DNA of 64,000 bases from Parapedobacter sp051400755 (GTDB lineage Bacteria > Bacteroidota > Bacteroidia > Sphingobacteriales > Sphingobacteriaceae). The translations under genes and the position numbers were made by a program. Positions 60,310 to 64,000 of this stretch are shown piece by piece (positions within the stretch are counted from its first letter, which is position 1; every line of letters begins with the position of its first letter). Under the pieces are notes generated by a model, which was given only the letters and a program-made list of their open reading frames with translations, was not told where the DNA came from and searched no databases. Where the stretch lies: the NCBI RefSeq assembly GCF_051400755.1, contig NZ_JBLFFL010000005.1, forward strand, positions 227,287 to 291,286. Direction: 5' to 3'.

Positions 60310-61554
60310 ATGAGACGACAATACCATCCGCTACTACTTTCCATCATTCTTACCCTATCCGCCCACACATTGGCCTCGGGGCAACAGGGTGTCGATTTTT
60401 TTGAGGGCACATGGTCTGAGGCACTCCAGGAGGCGAAGTCTTCGGGCAAGCTGGTTTTTGTAGATGTCTATACCGACTGGTGCCCGCCCTGCAAAAAAAT
60501 GGATAAAGAAGTGCTGCCGCTGCCCGAGGTGGGGCAGCAATACAACGAAGCATTCGTCAATTACAAGCTGGATGCTGAGAAAGGGCAAGGTGTTGCCCTC
60601 GCCGGGCAGTATGCCGTGCAGGCATATCCCACCTACCTGTACCTCGATGCGGATGGCAACCTGCTGCATCGGGCCGTTGGACTCCTGGCTCCCGAAGCTT
60701 TCCTTGCCCAGGCCAGCCAAGCGAAGGCCTTTGCCTCCGGTGGGGAGCAACTGGGCGAGCTACAAGCCGCATTTGACGAAGGCAAGCGCGACCGGCAATT
60801 CCTCCGTACCTACATCGGCAAGCTGAGCGAACTCCGGATGGACAATGGCACCGCCTTAGACGCCTATTTCACCGGCCTTTCGTGGGATGAGCTTAAGCAA
60901 CCGGAAACATGGGTGTTTCTCGGGGAGCATGTCAACAATGCCAACAGCGCCACCCTGGTTTTCCTGCTGGAGAACTACAGCCAGCTGGATGATACCATCA
61001 AGCGCAGGCTTGCGCCGCGCCTGTTCTCCACGCTTCAGGATGCTGCTGGGCAAGCCACGGTGGCCAATGATCCGCTTACCGCCAAGCAGTCGTACGAATT
61101 TGCCGCAGCGTTGCTGCCCTACCTCGGTGAGCAGCAGCAGCGCGCTTACCGGCAATACTATATGCGGTACTGCATCCAGTTGCGTGATACCGCCCGTGTA
61201 AAGCAACTCGGCATGGAGATGGCCGATGGGCTGATGGATATCCCGATGGATTCCGTGCGGGCCGAAGACGTCAAGCGCTACCGCGAGATTATGGAACCCT
61301 TTTGGAGTGGCGAGCAAGACAGCACGAAGATCGAAGGGTTTGCCGAAGAGCAGCAATCCCTACGCAACCTCTACTCCCGCGAGCTATGTTCCTTTCTTTA
61401 CGAAGCCGCAAACGGCTATGCGGCGGCGTTGGCCGCCGATGATCCCGCGCTGCATGAAGCATTGGCTTGGGCTACCCGGTGCGATGCGCTGATGCCCCGC
61501 AATGAACCCATTCAAGCCTTGGTAAACAAGATCCAGCTGCGGTTGCGGGAGTAG
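60310..61554 (+). CDS. Secreted thioredoxin-family protein with long helical C-terminus
   Basis: 414 residues, signal peptide to LASGQQG. Thioredoxin fold at about 30-140: GKLVFVDVYTDWCPPCKKMDKEVL with active site CPPC and cis-Pro in VQAYPTYLYLDADGN. From about 145 to the end there is a helical, charged region without a recognised domain. It likely works as a periplasmic thiol oxidoreductase. Own promoter and no operon partner. Confidence 0.88.
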   Translation: MRRQYHPLLLSIILTLSAHTLASGQQGVDFFEGTWSEALQEAKSSGKLVFVDVYTDWCPPCKKMDKEVLPLPEVGQQYNEAFVNYKLDAEKGQGVALAGQYAVQAYPTYLYLDADGNLLHRAVGLLAPEAFLAQASQAKAFASGGEQLGELQAAFDEGKRDRQFLRTYIGKLSELRMDNGTALDAYFTGLSWDELKQPETWVFLGEHVNNANSATLVFLLENYSQLDDTIKRRLAPRLFSTLQDAAGQATVANDPLTAKQSYEFAAALLPYLGEQQQRAYRQYYMRYCIQLRDTARVKQLGMEMADGLMDIPMDSVRAEDVKRYREIMEPFWSGEQDSTKIEGFAEEQQSLRNLYSRELCSFLYEAANGYAAALAADDPALHEALAWATRCDALMPRNEPIQALVNKIQLRLRE

Positions 61555-61651
61555 CCCGCTAAGCAGCCTACCAAGGTCTTGTTTGCCCACAGTGGTTTTG
61601 TTTCATCCAGATATCGCACCCCTTGGTGACAACCCTATGGCAGGGGGTAGT

Positions 61652-62869
61652 TTAGTTAGTACTACCCGTTAGGTATTCGTGCACAGGCAGCACCGTAATC
61701 CGTTTGCCATCCTTTTCGAAATAGTCTCGCTGTGTATGGGTAATCAGCAAACCCTCCGAGCGCTTAAAAAAATCGAGCGCTTCGATCATTCCGTTCAATT
61801 CCCGATCCAGGTTATCGGCGTTCAGCTGATAGCATACCTGTATTGCAGCCTGTATATTGCCCTTTTTGAACGCAACGAAATCACATTCGCCCGTGGCAGA
61901 GAAGTAAAAGATATCCTTGTATTGCCTACGCAGATGCAGGTATACCATATTCTCCAACAACCTCCCGCTATCATCGGTAAAAGAAGCGGAGTTTACGTTT
62001 ACCAGCCCGGTATCGATGGCATAGACTTTTCTTGGGTTTACCAATTGTTTTCGTTGCGAATAGTCGAATTTCGGGATGAAATGCAGCAAATAACTGGCTT
62101 CCAAATACGATAGGTATTCCGTGATGGTATTGGTAGAGCCTACCCCTATTAAACTTTTCAAGCGGTTAGCCGTAATAAGTTTCCCTACATTGGAAATCAA
62201 GTATAGTGCCAGGCGCTGGAGGCTGTCTACATCGCGGATGCCGTGGCGTACCGCAATATCACGGATAAGGATATCTTCGAGCACGTAGTTGAGGATATCA
62301 TCTATGCGCTGTTTTACATATTCCGGAAAACCACCTGCCTGAAGGTATTCGGCTGCAGATTCAGGCGAAGCGTCCTGACCGGTAAACGCGTTGAATTCGC
62401 TATAAGAAAAGGGGAATAGCTCCTTGGTGATGTGGCGCCCGGTAAGCTTGGTTCCCAGTTCCCTGCTCAACAGGCTGGCATTGGATCCCGTGATGACCAG
62501 TTTCATGTTTTCATCAAGTTTTTGACGCACATACCGTTCCCAGTCAGGGATAATCTGGATCTCGTCAAACAGCAGCATGTCCGTATCGATTTCGCTGATA
62601 ATCTGGTCGAGCCGCGAGAAATCTTTGAGATCAAACCCGTATAGCCTCGGATCTTCAAAATTAAGGTATAATGCATTGGGGTATCGCTGCTGGAGCAGTT
62701 GATAGAGCAACGTGCTTTTGCCGCAACGCCTTACGCCCGAAACAATCAATGCATAAGCAGAAAGATCGGGTAACGTATCGAGGGCCTCTCTTTTTAACCC
62801 TACACCCTTTGCCAGCAAATTAGTTTTTTGTGCCCCAATGACCTGACTGAGTGTATCTTTTGTGACCAT
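61652..62869 (-). CDS. AAA ATPase with DUF4143 C-terminal domain
   Basis: 405 residues. Walker A GVRRCGKSTLLYQLLQ, Walker B MLLFDEIQIIPDWE, sensor-like ITGSNASLLSRELGTKLTGRH, and the DUF4143 C-terminal nuclease-like domain (YAIDTGLVNVNSASFTDDSGRLLENMVYLHLRRQ, DIFYFSATGECDFVAFKKG). These mobile-region ATPases are common, often multi-copy, and of unknown cellular function. Promoter word shared with the MNT gene lies upstream. The 62870-63144 stretch holds only this promoter and low-information DNA. Confidence 0.92.
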   Translation of the reverse strand: MVTKDTLSQVIGAQKTNLLAKGVGLKREALDTLPDLSAYALIVSGVRRCGKSTLLYQLLQQRYPNALYLNFEDPRLYGFDLKDFSRLDQIISEIDTDMLLFDEIQIIPDWERYVRQKLDENMKLVITGSNASLLSRELGTKLTGRHITKELFPFSYSEFNAFTGQDASPESAAEYLQAGGFPEYVKQRIDDILNYVLEDILIRDIAVRHGIRDVDSLQRLALYLISNVGKLITANRLKSLIGVGSTNTITEYLSYLEASYLLHFIPKFDYSQRKQLVNPRKVYAIDTGLVNVNSASFTDDSGRLLENMVYLHLRRQYKDIFYFSATGECDFVAFKKGNIQAAIQVCYQLNADNLDRELNGMIEALDFFKRSEGLLITHTQRDYFEKDGKRITVLPVHEYLTGSTN

Positions 62870-62887
62870 ATCAAATAGTTTATATTA

Positions 62888-62895
62888 CAAATATA
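62888..62895 (-). promoter_or_regulatory. -7 element of the AAA/DUF4143 gene
   Basis: Minus-strand TATATTTG (62895 to 62888), 18 nt before ATG 62869, within a 19-bp word shared with the MNT promoter. Confidence 0.55.
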
Positions 62896-63091
62896 CAAAA
62901 CTGTTCGTTACTAATATAAACTTTTGTGCGTTCGCTTACACCTCCACCGCTCGCAGCATGCCACCCGGGGGCTCCTCGTTACGGATCTTCATGCGCAATC
63001 GGAGACCGATACACCCAGTCGATCGAGGGTCAGTAACCTTCCCAAGATAGCCATTGAGTCTGTCTACGGCGAAAAAGCGGAGCGCACAACA

Positions 63092-63124
63092 AAGCCCCCG
63101 CAGGCCCAAAGGCTCCGCGGGGGC
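63092..63124 (-). terminator. Terminator of the small-protein operon
   Basis: GC-rich stem: GCCCCCGC (63092-63099 on the plus strand, on the far arm) with GCGGGGG-type arm (63115-63124). On the minus strand the stem is followed by TTTGTTG. Placed 21 bp after the stop of the last small gene. Confidence 0.75.
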
Positions 63125-63144
63125 GTTCGCTGGTCGGTGTCAAG

Positions 63145-63315
63145 TCACTTCCGCCGCCATCGCTGCAGCAGCAGCGTGACGAAGAAGCTCACCACCGCGC
63201 CGATGGCGGCCAGTACGGCGGTTTGGAGCACATCGTGCGGGCGCAGGTGGCCCATGATGCTCAGCAGGGTGCCGCCGCCCGTGCCGATGCCCAGCTGTTG
63301 GTTAGCCTTCATCAT
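63145..63315 (-). CDS. Small single-helix membrane protein of unknown family
   Basis: 56 residues from ATG 63315 (MMKANQQ) or the next codon. A Gly-rich start (LGIGTGGGTLLSIMGHLRPHD) is followed by one membrane helix (VLQTAVLAAIGAVVSFFVTLLL) and a basic tail QRWRRK. The start overlaps the stop of the preceding gene. The layout (small, one helix, basic end) is like a holin or small toxin, but that is a guess. Terminator follows. Confidence 0.62.
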   Translation of the reverse strand: MMKANQQLGIGTGGGTLLSIMGHLRPHDVLQTAVLAAIGAVVSFFVTLLLQRWRRK

Positions 63316-63532
63316 CCGTGTCTCCTTTCCAGGTACCGCTCTCCACCGCTTCCAGCACACCCAGGGCCAGGGCCACGTATTTGGCCACGGTTACCACCCT
63401 GGGTGGCAGCTTCACCGGGGAGGCGATGATGAGCTGGCTGGCCATCGCCAGCGTTTCCTTGATTCGGTCATATAGTGTCGGCTTTTCCGCTTCGGGAAGC
63501 TCGACGGTATTGTTTTTCTGTTGCATGATCAT
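63302..63532 (-). CDS. Small protein of unknown family, overlapping the next gene
   Basis: 76 residues from ATG 63532 (or 63526). A polar N-terminus (QQKNNTVELPEAEKPTLYDR) precedes a hydrophobic, possibly amphipathic segment (ETLAMASQLIIASPVKLPPRV, then VAKYVALALGVLEAVES) and an acidic end TDDEG. It overlaps the small membrane gene by 14 bp. It follows the DUF6266 gene on the same strand with a terminator in between. Function unknown. Confidence 0.62.
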   Translation of the reverse strand: MIMQQKNNTVELPEAEKPTLYDRIKETLAMASQLIIASPVKLPPRVVTVAKYVALALGVLEAVESGTWKGDTDDEG

Positions 63533-63554
63533 GTCATGTAAAAGTGAATGAAAA

Positions 63555-63591
63555 GATAAAAAGCGGCAGGCCTTTCCCCGCCCCGCCGCTT
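63555..63591 (-). terminator. Terminator after the DUF6266 gene
   Basis: Minus-strand stem AAGCGGC (63591-63585) / GCCGCTT (63567-63561) with a GC-rich loop, followed by TTTATCTTTT. Confidence 0.75.
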
Positions 63592-63605
63592 GGGAGCCGT
63601 GCCGA

Positions 63606-64000
63606 TTAAGGCTCGGTGACCTCGTCGGTCAATACCACGGTTCCTGCGAACAGGCTATCCGAGGTTTTCTCGCCGTCACGATGCACCATAAACGCCCAGG
63701 CCACCAGCTCATCCCCGGCAAACGAGGCCGGTACCGCGATGGCCATGCTTGCGGCTTCGCGCTGCGTACCGTCGTAGACGTTCATGAAGCGCTTGGATGC
63801 GTTGTACACCACTGCCACCAGTTCATCGTCCGCAAAGCTGTTGTACTTGTTGAAGAGCGGCTCCCAACTCAGGGTTAATTGCCCCGGCTCGGTCTGCGCC
63901 AATACAAGCGATGTAGGCGCACTGAGTCCGCCCTGCGCCACCGTCACGTTTGCATAGTCGATGGTGTAATCCGGGAACTCGCCCGCTACCGCTTTGTTGA
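63606..64000 (-). CDS. DUF6266 family protein, truncated at the right window edge
   Basis: Partial: the frame is open to the window end, and a GTG at 63947 is not the start, since the upstream residues (GEFPDYTIDYANVTVAQGGLS) continue the family pattern. C-terminal part with beta-rich, tandem-Ig-like character (GQLTLSWEPLFNKYNSFADDELVAVVYN, FAGDELVAWAFMVHRDGEKTSDSLFAGTVVLTDEV). DUF6266 proteins are Bacteroidota-specific, usually about 200 residues, often in multiple copies, of unknown function. The N-terminus is missing from this window. Confidence 0.8.
   Translation of the reverse strand, partial: NKAVAGEFPDYTIDYANVTVAQGGLSAPTSLVLAQTEPGQLTLSWEPLFNKYNSFADDELVAVVYNASKRFMNVYDGTQREAASMAIAVPASFAGDELVAWAFMVHRDGEKTSDSLFAGTVVLTDEVTEP

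Noticed and set aside
1..64000. tRNA, rRNA, riboswitch or CRISPR loci
   Set aside because: Reading both strands showed no tRNA cloverleaf ends, rRNA segments, recognisable riboswitch cores or regularly spaced repeats of CRISPR size.

Overview
The window looks like chromosomal DNA of a Bacteroidota bacterium, most likely of the Sphingobacteriaceae (Pedobacter/Parapedobacter-like). Grounds: three SusC/TonB-type receptors and two SusD proteins, gliding/type IX secretion proteins (GldH, PorP/SprF family), a DUF6266 protein, moderate GC, and many promoters with the Bacteroidota -7 element TAnnTTTG, several paired with a -33 TTG at 19-22 bp. No rRNA, tRNA, CRISPR array or intact insertion sequence was seen.

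Layout. 1-10.3 kb is housekeeping and stress: a left-truncated SDR, a PAS-PAS-GAF histidine kinase with a lone receiver, a DUF421 membrane protein, an ECF sigma factor, an M28 peptidase lipoprotein, a rhodanese, gcvT-comB and ssb. 10.4-15.3 kb is a co-directional run: phzF, map, holB, a RicT/PSP1 protein, gldH and a small membrane protein. 15.4-20.1 kb is a SusC/SusD pair with no enzymes. 20.1-25.0 kb holds a PadR/PspC pair and a TonB-dependent receptor.

25.0-41.1 kb is a complete polysaccharide utilization locus: a two-component-propeller regulator with a LuxR-like C-terminus, then SusC, SusD, a LamG lipoprotein, two tandem GH144-type (glycoamylase-family) proteins, a GH43-like protein with discoidin and Fn3 domains, and a GH3 beta-glucosidase. 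GH144 plus GH3 suggests beta-1,2-glucan (sophoran) as substrate: an endo-enzyme cuts the polymer at the surface, SusCD imports the pieces and GH3 finishes them in the periplasm.

41.1-44.1 kb is a quinone-detoxification-like operon (ring-cleaving dioxygenase, carboxylesterase, GNAT, cupin) opposite a Crp/Fnr regulator. 44.1-49.3 kb has argH, galM-galK and a PorP/SprF protein. 49.3-57.4 kb is accessory: a split HipA toxin operon (HipBST-like) under three phased operator copies, a DUF6364/PIN toxin-antitoxin pair, a YeeE/YedE sulfur transporter pair abutting a truncated PIN toxin with its surviving antitoxin, and a lone MNT nucleotidyltransferase. 57.4-64 kb has GNAT, tandem AHSA1, GlxA-type AraC, thioredoxin and AAA/DUF4143 genes, ending in a right-truncated DUF6266 gene with two small overlapping genes of unknown role.

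The most unusual signals are regulatory: phased operators at hip, a CCCTATAA triplet inside an 11-bp inverted repeat before the PUL regulator, a heptanucleotide repeat array inside the PUL operon, and several genes whose start codon lies 4-8 nt after a perfect -7 element, implying leaderless mRNAs.
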